NCBI RefSeq assembly: GCF_013044135.1
Contig: NZ_JABEPP010000005.1
Location: forward strand, 361,001-425,000
Length of the DNA: 64,000 bases
Direction of reading: 5' to 3'
Source of the DNA: Enterovirga aerilata
GTDB lineage: Bacteria > Pseudomonadota > Alphaproteobacteria > Rhizobiales > Beijerinckiaceae
In this document: positions 41,847 to 51,500 of the stretch, piece by piece
Position numbering within the stretch: the first letter of the stretch is position 1
How the letters are laid out: every line of letters begins with the position of its first letter
The notes under the pieces: model-generated
What the model saw: only the letters and a program-made list of their open reading frames with translations
Told to the model about the DNA's origin: nothing
Databases searched by the model: none
Program-made: the position numbers and the translations under genes

Positions 41847-44800
41847 CACGCCGCTCCCTGATCCAGGATGGACAGAACGCCCCGCACGGGCGTCTCGATC
41901 CAGTCCGGCCGGTTGTTCGCCTCGTAATTGATCTCGTAGAGCGCCTTCGACAGCAGATAGAGGCGCAGCAGGCGCTTGCGCGACGCCTCGTCCGCGACCC
42001 AGACCGCGCTGTCGCCCGCCGCCCGCTCATAGGCCGCCAGATACTCGGTCTCGGTGAGGCGCAGCCATTCGGCCGCGACCTCGGCGATGCGCGAGCTGGC
42101 CTCCGGCAGCCGCGCCGCGACGTCGCGCGCAGCCGTGTCCGCCGCATAGGCGAAGGACCGCAGCATGCCGGCCACGTCGCGCAGCGGCGAGGATTTCTGC
42201 CGCCGCTCGTCGGCGGGCCGCGCCGGCTCGCCTTCGAAATCGACGATCATCACGTCGTTCTGGACGATGAGCACCTGCCCGAGATGGTAGTCGCCGTGGA
42301 TGCGGGTCTTTACCGCGCCCTCGGGCTCGACGGCCAGTTCGCGTATGAGGTCGAGGCATTCCTGCTCGCGGGCCCTGAGCGCGGCGACCGCCTCGCCCGA
42401 CACGGAGCCGCGGGCGAGCGCCGCAAAGGCCCGCTCGGCCTGGGAACGCGCATCCTGGGCCGCGACATCGATATCGGAACGCCGCATCGGCTCGACCGCG
42501 AAGGCCGGATCCTCGGTCGGGGTGGCGAGCGCGAGGTGCAGTTCGCCCGTCCTGCGCCCGAGGATCTCGGCATAGCGCAGGTAGGGCGCGAAAATCTCCG
42601 CCAGGGGATGCTCGTCGTCCAGGGGCGCGAGCGCCAGGGTGTCGAGCTCGCGGGTGAGCGATTCGAGCGTCATCCGCCAGGCGTCGCCCTGGTTGCGCAC
42701 GAAGCTCTGCAGGATGCAGAGCGCGGTGGTCTCGCCGTCGGGACCGACATGCTCGACGGAGCCGAGCGTCGGCGGCGTGTTCGCGAAATGCGCGACATCG
42801 GTGAGGAAGCGCCCCACTTCCAGCTCGGGATGGATGCCAGGCTGGAGGCGGCGGTAGATCTTCAGCACCATCGCCTCACCGAGCTGGATGGAGGTATTGG
42901 ACTGCTCGGCCGAGAGCCGCTTCACCTCGCCCGGCGCGATGTCGACACCCTCGGGCATGCGGGAGGTCGCCGAGAAGCGGATCCGCGCGCCCGAGCTCGT
43001 CTCGATCTCGTCGCCGCGCCGCATCGCCTCCACGGTCGCGATCGCGAATTCGGGCGAGGACCCCGCCCCATAGGCGAGCCCGACATGCCGGCCGCGCCGG
43101 ACGCGCGCCACGGCATAGGGCAGGAGCGATTCGTCGTCGGTCCGCTCGTCGACCGCGACGGGGAAGAAGTAGGTCTGCTTCTCTCCGCCACGGAGATGGA
43201 CCGCGAAGCGCGGCAGGATGAACTCCTCGCGCCCCGCGCGCCCGTTCATCAGCGCGTAGTCGAGCACCTCCGTCCGCTCGATCCGCTGGCCCTTCGCCGC
43301 GAACCAGCGCTGGGTGCCGATCATCCGCGGGATGATCGTCCGTTCGATCGCCTCCCGCTCCCGGCCTTGCAGCAGCGAGCTCAGTCCTTCGGTCAGGACG
43401 AGGGTGAACAGTTCCGGCTGCGTGGTCGGCCCGTAGCGCGTCTCCTGCCCGGCGGCTGCGGCCTGGAGCTGGAACCAGTAGAAGCCGTAGGCCGGGAGCG
43501 TGAGGAGATAGGGCAGCTCGCCGATGCGGGGGAAATCCGTCCCGCCCGTCATCTCGACCGGCGTCGCGCCGTTGAACTCGGACAGGTCGAGCTCGACCGC
43601 CTGCGGCGCGCGCGAGACGTTCACCACGCAGAGGATGCGCTCGTCGTCGTGTTCTCGGAGATAGGCGAGGACCTTGCGGTTGGCCGGGTAGAGGAAGCGG
43701 AGCGCGCCGCGGCCGAAGGCCTTCGTGGCGCGGCGGATCGCGATCATCCGGCGCGTCCAGTTGTAGAGGCTCGCTGGCGCGCGCGACTGCGCTTCCACGT
43801 TCACCGCATCGAAGCCGTAGATCGGGTCCTGGATCGTCGGAAGGTACAATCGGGCCGGATCGCAGCGCGAGAACCCGCCGTTGCGGTCCGGCGACCATTG
43901 CATGGGGGTGCGGACGCCGTCCCGGTCGCCGAGATAGATGTTGTCGCCCATCCCGATCTCGTCGCCGTAATACATGACGGGCGTGCCCGGCATCGAGAAC
44001 AGGAGCGAGTTCAGCAGCTCGATCTTCCTGCGGTCGTTCTCCAGAAGCGGCGCGAGGCGGCGCCGGATGCCGAGATTGATGCGGGCGCGCCGGTCGGCGG
44101 CGTAGAAGGTCCAGAGGTAGTCGCGCTCCTTGTCGGTCACCATCTCGAGCGTGAGCTCGTCATGGTTGCGCAGGAAGATCGCCCATTGGCAGCCTTCCGG
44201 TATCTCCGGCGTCTGCCGCATGATGTCGGTGATCGGGTGCCGGTCCTCCTGCGCGACCGCCATGTACATGCGCGGCATCAGGGGGAAGTGGAACGAGACG
44301 TGGCATTCGTCACCGTTCCCGAAATAGGGCGCGGTCTCCTCCGGCCACTGGTTCGCCTCGGCGAGCAGCATCCGATCGGGATAGCGCTCGTCGAGCGCGC
44401 GCCGGATCGCCTTGATGACGGCGTGCGTCTCGGGAAGGTTCTCGCAATTGGTGCCTTCCCGCTCGACCAGATAGGGGATCGCGTCGAGCCTCAGTCCGTC
44501 GACCCCCATGTCGAGCCAGTAGCGCATCACGTCGAGCACGGCTTCGAGCACGGCCGGGTTGTCGAAGTTGAGATCCGGCTGGTGCGAGTAGAAGCGGTGC
44601 CAGAAATACTGCTTGGCGACCGGATCCCAGGTCCAGTTCGAGGGCTCGGTATCGAGGAAGATGATGCGCGTCCCGGCGTATTTCTGGTCGGTGTCCGACC
44701 AGACGTAGAAGTTCCGCTCCGGCGAGCCCGGAGGCGCGCGGCGTGCCGCCTGGAACCATGGATGCTGGTCCGAGGTGTGATTGATGACGAGCTCGGTGAT

Positions 44801-45097
44801 GACCCGGATGCCGCGGGCATGCGCCTCCTGCACGAATTCCTGGAAGTCCTCCATCGTGCCGTAGGACGGGTTGATCCCCCGGTAGTCCTGGATGTCGTAG
44901 CCGTCGTCCCGCAGCGGCGAGGGATAGAACGGCATCAGCCAGATCGCCGTGACCCCGAGATCGCGGATGTAGTCGAGCTTGGCGGTCACTCCCCGGAAGT
45001 CGCCGATCCCGTCGTCGTTGGAGTCGAAGAAGGACTTGACGTGCACCTGATAGATCAGGGCGTCGCGGTACCATTGCGTGTCGGAGCGGTCGATCAT
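41846..45097 (-). CDS. treS: Trehalose synthase-maltokinase fusion
   Basis: The protein has 1,083 residues. The first 550 are TreS (GH13), which interconverts trehalose and maltose: [20 protein letters not shown], nucleophile in GLRLDAIPY near 204, acid/base in LLAEANQW near 246, and FLRNHDELT near 312. The C-terminal half is the Pep2-type maltokinase, with [11 protein letters not shown] near 935 and VDFEGEP near 953. The fused enzyme makes maltose-1-phosphate, the GlgE substrate, from trehalose. It overlaps glgB by one base; 68 bases containing a palindromic repeat separate it from glgE. Confidence 0.95.
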   Translation of the reverse strand: MIDRSDTQWYRDALIYQVHVKSFFDSNDDGIGDFRGVTAKLDYIRDLGVTAIWLMPFYPSPLRDDGYDIQDYRGINPSYGTMEDFQEFVQEAHARGIRVITELVINHTSDQHPWFQAARRAPPGSPERNFYVWSDTDQKYAGTRIIFLDTEPSNWTWDPVAKQYFWHRFYSHQPDLNFDNPAVLEAVLDVMRYWLDMGVDGLRLDAIPYLVEREGTNCENLPETHAVIKAIRRALDERYPDRMLLAEANQWPEETAPYFGNGDECHVSFHFPLMPRMYMAVAQEDRHPITDIMRQTPEIPEGCQWAIFLRNHDELTLEMVTDKERDYLWTFYAADRRARINLGIRRRLAPLLENDRRKIELLNSLLFSMPGTPVMYYGDEIGMGDNIYLGDRDGVRTPMQWSPDRNGGFSRCDPARLYLPTIQDPIYGFDAVNVEAQSRAPASLYNWTRRMIAIRRATKAFGRGALRFLYPANRKVLAYLREHDDERILCVVNVSRAPQAVELDLSEFNGATPVEMTGGTDFPRIGELPYLLTLPAYGFYWFQLQAAAAGQETRYGPTTQPELFTLVLTEGLSSLLQGREREAIERTIIPRMIGTQRWFAAKGQRIERTEVLDYALMNGRAGREEFILPRFAVHLRGGEKQTYFFPVAVDERTDDESLLPYAVARVRRGRHVGLAYGAGSSPEFAIATVEAMRRGDEIETSSGARIRFSATSRMPEGVDIAPGEVKRLSAEQSNTSIQLGEAMVLKIYRRLQPGIHPELEVGRFLTDVAHFANTPPTLGSVEHVGPDGETTALCILQSFVRNQGDAWRMTLESLTRELDTLALAPLDDEHPLAEIFAPYLRYAEILGRRTGELHLALATPTEDPAFAVEPMRRSDIDVAAQDARSQAERAFAALARGSVSGEAVAALRAREQECLDLIRELAVEPEGAVKTRIHGDYHLGQVLIVQNDVMIVDFEGEPARPADERRQKSSPLRDVAGMLRSFAYAADTAARDVAARLPEASSRIAEVAAEWLRLTETEYLAAYERAAGDSAVWVADEASRKRLLRLYLLSKALYEINYEANNRPDWIETPVRGVLSILDQGAA

Positions 45098-45113
45098 GTC
45101 GTTTCAGGCGCGT

Positions 45114-45174
45114 GGGGAATGGTGAATGGCGAGTCGAGGCGTGTGCGGCATCCATCCGCCATTCGCTACTCCCC
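45114..45174. repeat. Palindromic intergenic repeat (CCATTCGC type) between glgE and treS
   Basis: The 61-base element has imperfect arms GGGGAATGGTGAATGGCGAG and its counterpart ending CGCCATTCGCTACTCCCC. It is of the GCCATTCGCCATTC type that is dispersed in rhizobial intergenic regions. It covers the last three codons of glgE (45166-45174), including its TAG stop. Transcribed, it would form a hairpin. Confidence 0.75.
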
Positions 45175-48100
45175 GCTCGTCCGGGACGGCGGGACGAGGC
45201 GCCAGATCACGACCGGATTCTGGAGCGGGTCGAGGGCGATCCGGTGCGTCTTGCCGTGCAGCCGGAACGTGCCGCCCTTGAGAAGATCCTCCACCGCGAT
45301 CGAACCGTGGTCGGGGATGCCGAACTCCCAGAGCGGTGCCTCGTAGGTGCATTCCTGCCGGTTCTTCGGGTCGAGGTTGACGATGACCATCACGGCATTG
45401 TCCTTCGCCGGCGTCATCTTGAGGTAGGCGAGCACGTTGTCGTTCCAGGCGTTCAGGAAGGTGATGTTCCGGAAATCCCAGAGCGCCGGGTTGCTGCGCC
45501 TGATCTGGTTCAGCTTGGTGATGTGGGCACGGATGTTGCCGGGCCGGTCGAAATCCCAGGCCCTGATCTCGTATTTCTCGGAGTTGAGATATTCCTCCTT
45601 GCCCGGGATCGGCGTGCCCTCGGCGAGCTCGAAGCCGTTATAGATGCCATAGACGGAGGAGAGCGTCGCCGCGAGCGTCCCGCGGATCACGAAGCCGGGC
45701 GGTCCGCTCGTCTGCAGCGGGATCGGGTTGATATCGGGCGTGTTGGCGAAGAAGTTCGGCCGGTAGTATTCGACCATGTCGGTCGTGGCCAGCTCGGTCA
45801 TGTACTCGATGAGCTCGGCCTTGGTGTTCCGCCAGGTGAAATACGTATAGCTCTGCTGGAAGCCGATCTTGGCCAGCGCCTTCATCATCTTCGGGCGCGT
45901 GAAGGCCTCCGCCAGGAAGATGGCGTCTGGATAGGCCGCATTCACCTCGGCGATGAGCCACTTCCAGAAGGGGAGCGGCTTCGTGTGCGGATTGTCGACC
46001 CGGAAGATGCGCACCTTCTCCCGGCACCAGAACAGCACCACGTCGCGCAGGGCGTACCAGAGGGAGGGCAGCGACGCGCCATAGAAATGGACGTTGTAGA
46101 TGTCTTCGTATTTCTTGGGCGGGTTCTCCGCATATTTCATCGTCCCGTCGGGACGATACTCGAACCATTCCGGATGCTGCTTGATCCAGGGATGGTCCGG
46201 CGAGCACTGGACGGCGAAGTCGAGCGCGATCTCGAGGCCGTGGGCATGCGCGGCCTCGACCATGCGGCGGAAGGCATGGATGTCGCCGAGATCCGGGTGG
46301 ATGGCGTCGTGCCCCCCGGCCTCGGATCCGATCGCATAGACCGAGCCGACATCGCCGGGCTCCGCCTTGAGCGAGTTGTTCTTGCCCTTCCGGTTCTTGA
46401 ACCCGATCGGGTGGATGGGCGGGAAATACAGGACGTCGAAACCCATCTCCTTCACGTAGGGGAGATGGCGGATGACGTCGTCGAACGTCCCGTGCCGGTT
46501 CGGATCGTGGCTCATCGAGCGCGGGAAGAGCTCGTACCAGGCCGAGAACCGCGCCGCGAGCCGGTCCGCGATAACGGTGAGCTCGCGGTCGTAGCGCGAC
46601 AGGTTCACCCGCTCGGCATGGCGGGCGATCAGCGCGGCGTTATGCTCGTCGAGCAGGATCGCGAGCCGGGAAGCGGGGTCGCCGTTTGCGGCGGCGAGCC
46701 GGTCGATGATGGCCCACATGGCCGGCCCGTCCGGCCCGCCATCGGCGTTGCGCGCGGCCGTCTCGGCGATCTCCACGCCCTCGATCGTCTCGAGCGTGAC
46801 GTCCACGCCGGCCTTACGCTTGGCCTGGATCTCGTGCAGCCAGGACGCGAAGGGATCGCGCCAGCCCTCGACCGTGAACATGTAGCGCGTGTTGCGGTCG
46901 ATCGCGAAGGAGCCGGCCCAGCGGTCGTTGTCCACGAAGCGCATGGGAGCGCGGCGCCATTCGGACTCGTCGGCCGGCCGATAGAGGATCTCCGCCGCGA
47001 TCTTGTCGTGCCCGTCCGAGAAGATGTCCGCCCAGACCTCCACTGCCTCGCCCACCACGCGCTTCACGGGCGTGCGGCCCCCGTCGAGTTCCGGCCAGAC
47101 CGTCTCGATGATGACGCGGCCCTCGCCCTTCGGCGCGTGGCCGGGCGCGGCCGCGGGCCGCGCGACCCGCTCCGCGACCAGGATCCGCACCTCGCGCGGC
47201 CCGAGCAGCAGAGGGCGGCAGGGATCGACGACGGCCGGCACGGCGTCGGGCGTGCGGTCGACGAAGGGGCCAAGCACACCGCCCGTGCGGGCGAGCACGG
47301 TCCCGGTATCGACGCTGACGATGGCCGGCCCGGGATTGGCGAGGATCAGGACCGCCTCGTCCGCGGCGAGCACGTGGCCCGCATCGATGCGCAGGAGGGC
47401 CAGATAGGGAGCGTCGGCCGCCGAGAGCTTGTATTCCGCACCTTCGAGATTGGCCGCCGGGATCTCCGCCTTGAGCCGGTTGATGGCGGCGATCCGGTCC
47501 GAGATGTCGATCGAGGTCTCGCGCTCGCGGTGCTCGGGCACGGTCTCGACGACATGCACCTTGCGGCGGGCGCCCACCTCGTAGCCGATCGGCATGAGGA
47601 CGCCTGCCGAGAAGAAGGCCGCGAGCGCGTAGCGCATGACGAGTTCGCGCTCGATCTCGTCCTGGCTGGCCTCCTCGGGAATCGCGGCCGCGACCCGGTC
47701 GGTGTCGTGGTTCTCGGGAAAGGCGATGGTCGGGGCGAGGAGACGCGTCTTCCCCTGCGCCTCCATGGCCCAGGGCTTCCGGAAGTCCCACCAGGCAAAG
47801 GAGTTGAACAGGTAGTCGAACCCGGCCTTGGCGGTCGCGACCGCCTCGTCGAAGGTGCAGCCGAGCGTCTCGGCCGCGAACAGGCAGCCGGGATCGCGGG
47901 CCTTGGCGTTGCGGATGAGCGGCGTCCAGACCTCCGGCGGCACCTTGTAGGCGGCGTCGCAGCGGAAGCCCGCGATGCCGAGCTCCTGCATGCGGGCGAT
48001 GTAGGCGTCCCAGTAGCCGAGGAGGAACTCGCGCGAAGCCGGAGTGGCATAGTCGAGCTCCGCCAGATCGCCCCAGACGGTGCGCTTGGTCGGATCGTCC

Positions 48101-48594
48101 GGATCGACCGCATAGGGGCTCTCGAGCTCGCCCCACATGTTGCGGACGAACACTTCCGGGTGCTCGTCGGCGAGCACCGCGTCCTTCGACAGGTGGTTGA
48201 TGACGAGGTCGGCCATCACGTTCAGGCCGTGCCTGCGCGCCTCGTCCACGAAGGAGCGGATCTGGTCGTCGTCGCTCCCCCCGCCCTCGTCCCGGAACCG
48301 CGCGTCGAGCTTCGTGACGTCCTTGATCGCGTAGAGGCTGCCGGAAAAGCCCGCCTGGTGAAACGGGTTCACATAGACCCAGTCGAAATTCATCGCCGCG
48401 ATGCGCGGCAGTTCCGCCTTCCAGGCCGAAACGGTCCCGACCAGAAGCGGGAAAAGATTGTAGATGCGGGGCCCAGGCTTCACCTGCCGGGCCCGCTCCG
48501 CCGCGGCCTGCGGCCCGACGGGGGTCGCGTGATGATCCGTTGTGGCGGCGTCCAGCATGGGCCCCTTGCCCTTGCCCTCGATGCGTGCGCTCAT
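45166..48594 (-). CDS. glgE: GlgE maltosyltransferase with an N-terminal GH13 half
   Basis: GlgE transfers maltose from maltose-1-phosphate to an alpha-1,4-glucan. This 1,142-residue protein is nearly twice the usual 660-700. Residues about 490-1142 match GlgE: N-domain RVIIETVWPELDGG, nucleophile in FRVDNPHTKP near 866, FLAEAFTRP near 896 and ANTPDINP near 950. Residues about 40-430 form another GH13 barrel with its own complete set: FRCDAAYKVP near 213, FAAETLG near 241 and FPENHDTD near 297. The extra half may be an alpha-amylase-like enzyme feeding or trimming the chain. The ATG at 48594 overlaps the malQ-treY stop (ATGA). Confidence 0.93.
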   Translation of the reverse strand: MSARIEGKGKGPMLDAATTDHHATPVGPQAAAERARQVKPGPRIYNLFPLLVGTVSAWKAELPRIAAMNFDWVYVNPFHQAGFSGSLYAIKDVTKLDARFRDEGGGSDDDQIRSFVDEARRHGLNVMADLVINHLSKDAVLADEHPEVFVRNMWGELESPYAVDPDDPTKRTVWGDLAELDYATPASREFLLGYWDAYIARMQELGIAGFRCDAAYKVPPEVWTPLIRNAKARDPGCLFAAETLGCTFDEAVATAKAGFDYLFNSFAWWDFRKPWAMEAQGKTRLLAPTIAFPENHDTDRVAAAIPEEASQDEIERELVMRYALAAFFSAGVLMPIGYEVGARRKVHVVETVPEHRERETSIDISDRIAAINRLKAEIPAANLEGAEYKLSAADAPYLALLRIDAGHVLAADEAVLILANPGPAIVSVDTGTVLARTGGVLGPFVDRTPDAVPAVVDPCRPLLLGPREVRILVAERVARPAAAPGHAPKGEGRVIIETVWPELDGGRTPVKRVVGEAVEVWADIFSDGHDKIAAEILYRPADESEWRRAPMRFVDNDRWAGSFAIDRNTRYMFTVEGWRDPFASWLHEIQAKRKAGVDVTLETIEGVEIAETAARNADGGPDGPAMWAIIDRLAAANGDPASRLAILLDEHNAALIARHAERVNLSRYDRELTVIADRLAARFSAWYELFPRSMSHDPNRHGTFDDVIRHLPYVKEMGFDVLYFPPIHPIGFKNRKGKNNSLKAEPGDVGSVYAIGSEAGGHDAIHPDLGDIHAFRRMVEAAHAHGLEIALDFAVQCSPDHPWIKQHPEWFEYRPDGTMKYAENPPKKYEDIYNVHFYGASLPSLWYALRDVVLFWCREKVRIFRVDNPHTKPLPFWKWLIAEVNAAYPDAIFLAEAFTRPKMMKALAKIGFQQSYTYFTWRNTKAELIEYMTELATTDMVEYYRPNFFANTPDINPIPLQTSGPPGFVIRGTLAATLSSVYGIYNGFELAEGTPIPGKEEYLNSEKYEIRAWDFDRPGNIRAHITKLNQIRRSNPALWDFRNITFLNAWNDNVLAYLKMTPAKDNAVMVIVNLDPKNRQECTYEAPLWEFGIPDHGSIAVEDLLKGGTFRLHGKTHRIALDPLQNPVVIWRLVPPSRTSGE

Positions 48595-51500
48595 TCGGCC
48601 CTCCTCAGGACCGAAACGGGCAGCGCGGCGAAAAGCTCCCGCGCGGCGACACCGTCCTGGCCGGCATGGATCTCGCGATCGTCGAGGATGCTCCGCCAGC
48701 GCCCGACGGGCACGGGAGCGGTCAGATCCCCCCAGGCTTCGCCGAGCGGCAGCCCATCTCCATCGGGAAGCCGGCTCGCCCCGCGCGGCACGACCGCGAT
48801 CAGTTCCTCCGTCCCGCTCCGCCGGCGGAAGGCTACGATCCGCGCGCCCGTATCCGACGTCCCGAGCGGCTCGTATGATCCGTCGGCATAGAGATCGGGG
48901 CGGGCGGCGCGATCGTTGAGAAGCCGCGCGAGCACGTGCTGCTTGACGCGGCCGTCCTGCCAGGAGCGTGCGAGCTCGGCCGGCGGAGCCTCCGCGTCGA
49001 GCGCGCGGGCGCGGCTCGCGTAATCGACCGGCCGGCGGTTGTCGGGATCGACGAGGGAGAAGTCCCAGAAGCCGCAGCCCTGGTAGGTGTCGGGCACGCC
49101 AGGCAGCGTGCATTTGAGCACCGTGCGGGCGAGCCCGTTGACCGCACCCGCCCGCGCGAGGCGGGCCGCGAGCGGGCGGAAGCGGGACAGGAAGGCCGAA
49201 CCCGGCGCAAGGCAGGCGTCGACGAGCCTCCTGGCCGCGCTCTCGTAGGCCTCGTTCGGGTCCACCCAGCTCGAATGGCGCTTCGCCTCGCGCAAGGCCT
49301 TCTCGACATAGCCGTGGAAGCGCGTGCGGAAACGCTCCAGCTCGTCCGCGCCGTCCGCTTGGAGGATCTCAAGCGGCAGCGCGCCGAGCAGGGCCTGGAG
49401 CAGCATGTAATGGTCGTTCGGATCGGGTGCGACGGCGCCCTCGACTCGGCCGAGATGCGGGGCGGCGACCTCCTGCCAAGCCGCGAGCGCCTCGCGCCAA
49501 GCTTCCGGCATCTCCGAGAGCGCGTTGAGCCGGGCGCGCGCATCCTCGCCGCGCTTGGTGTCGTGCGTGGCGGTCGCGATCATGGCGTTGGGCCAGGACC
49601 GCGCCCGCTCCTCATTCGCCTTGTGGAAGGCGGCGAGCGGCACGCCGAAATGGCCGGGATCGCCGCCGACCTCGTTGAGCGAGATCAGCCGCGCATAGCG
49701 ATAGAAGAGGGTGTCCTCCAGGCTCTTCGCCATGACCGGGCCGGTGAGCTGCTGGAAGCGCCGGCGGAAGCGGGCGACATGGTCGGGCGCGGGGCGGCCG
49801 GGCCCTTCGGTCTCGACCCGGCCGAGCAGCGCGGAGGCCGCGAAATCGTGGACGGAGCGGTCCGGCAGGGCGCTGCGGCGCTTCGCGGCCGCGACGGTGG
49901 ATTCGATGAGCTCGACGTCCTCCGGCGAAGGCTCCTCGGTGATGTAGCTGCGATAGACCGGGAAACGGGCGATGATCTCGATCAGCGCGACCCGGATGGC
50001 GTAGACCGTGTAGTCGCGCGTGCGCCGGTCGCCGTCGGCGATGCGCTTCAGGTCCGAGACGAGCACCTCGAGCTCGCTCGCGAAGCTCGACACCAGGATT
50101 TCGATCTTGGCGGCGCGGAGCTGCTCCTCGTAGGAGCCCTCCAGGCCCGTGAAGTCGCGGTAGATCCGCTCGAACTCCCCGGCCGCGGCCGTATCGACGA
50201 AGATGCCGTCGATGAGGTTCAGGACATCGTAGCCGGTCGTGCCGGCGATCGGCCAGGGCCGCAGCGGCTCGCCCGGCTCCAGGATCTTCTCCACCACGAT
50301 ATAGAAGCCCGGCCCGAGCGCGCTCTGCAGCTTCTGGACGTAGCCCTCCGGATCGGCGAGCCCATCGATGTGGTCGATGCGCAGGCCGTGGACCCGGCCC
50401 TCGCGTACGAGCCGGAAGACGAGCGCATGCGCCGCCTCGAAGATCTCGGGAAGCTCCACCCGGATGCCGCCGAGCCCGTTGATGTCGAAGAAGCGGCGGT
50501 AGTTGATGTCGCTCGCCGCGACGCGCCAATGCGCGGGCCGGTAGGCCTGCATCTCCAGGATGCGGTGGAGCGTTCCGAAACTCTCGGGCAGGCCGGGGAC
50601 GCCGTTCACGACCGCGATCGCCCGTTCCAGGGCGGCGCGCAGCGCGTCCGAGCTCGTGACGGCGGCGGCGAGGCGGCGCTTCAGGAGCTCCGCCTCCTCG
50701 GGAAAGGCGGCCCGCCGCTCCGGCGAGGTCTCCTCCACCATGGTCCGCAGCCGGTCGGAAACGGCGATCACCTCCGCATGGCCCTCCAGCTCGTCGAGTA
50801 CCGCAAGCGCGCGGTCGAGGACGAGCGGATAGGAGAGCGGCGTGATCGGCAGCCGGTGCTCGTGGTGCCAGACGCTGAAGGACCCCTCGGCCTCGTCGAA
50901 GGCGAGTCTGAGGTCGCCGTTCTCCAGCGCGTCGCCGTAGCGCTCGCCGAGTACCGGAATGATCAGCTTGCCGTTGGCGCCGAGCCGCTCCCAGTCGATG
51001 TCGAAGGCGCGGGCATGGGGCGAGAGCTGGCCCCATTCGAGGGTGGAAAGCCACCAGGGATTGTCCGCGCCGCCGACGCCGAGATGGTTCGGCACGACGT
51101 CGAGGATCAGGCAGAGCCCGTGCTCCTTCAGGGCGTCGGAGAGGCGGCGGAACCCCTCCTCCCCGCCCAGCTCCGGATTGATCGCGGAGGGGTCGACGAT
51201 GTCGTAGCCATGCGTCGAGCCCGGCCGCGCCTTGGCGATCGGCGAGGAATAGACATGGCTGATGCCGAGCTTCTTCAGGTAGGGCAGCGCCTCGATCGCG
51301 TGGTCGAAGGTGAAGTCCTTGTGGAACTGGAAGCGGTAGGTCGCGCGCGGCGGCGGCGAGGAGAGCGGGCTCGTGGTCGCCCGCGTGCCCCGGCCCTCGG
51401 CCGAGACGGCGGCCGCGATCTTGGCCAGCGGCCCGCCCGGCGCGCCGATGGTCGCGATGTCGAGGTCGAGCTTGCGCCGCCAGTTCGGGTGGCCTTCCGT

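Noticed and set aside
41780-45346. 1,188-codon open frame opposite treS
   Set aside because: Same low-complexity shadow pattern; treS has all catalytic motifs in the other direction.
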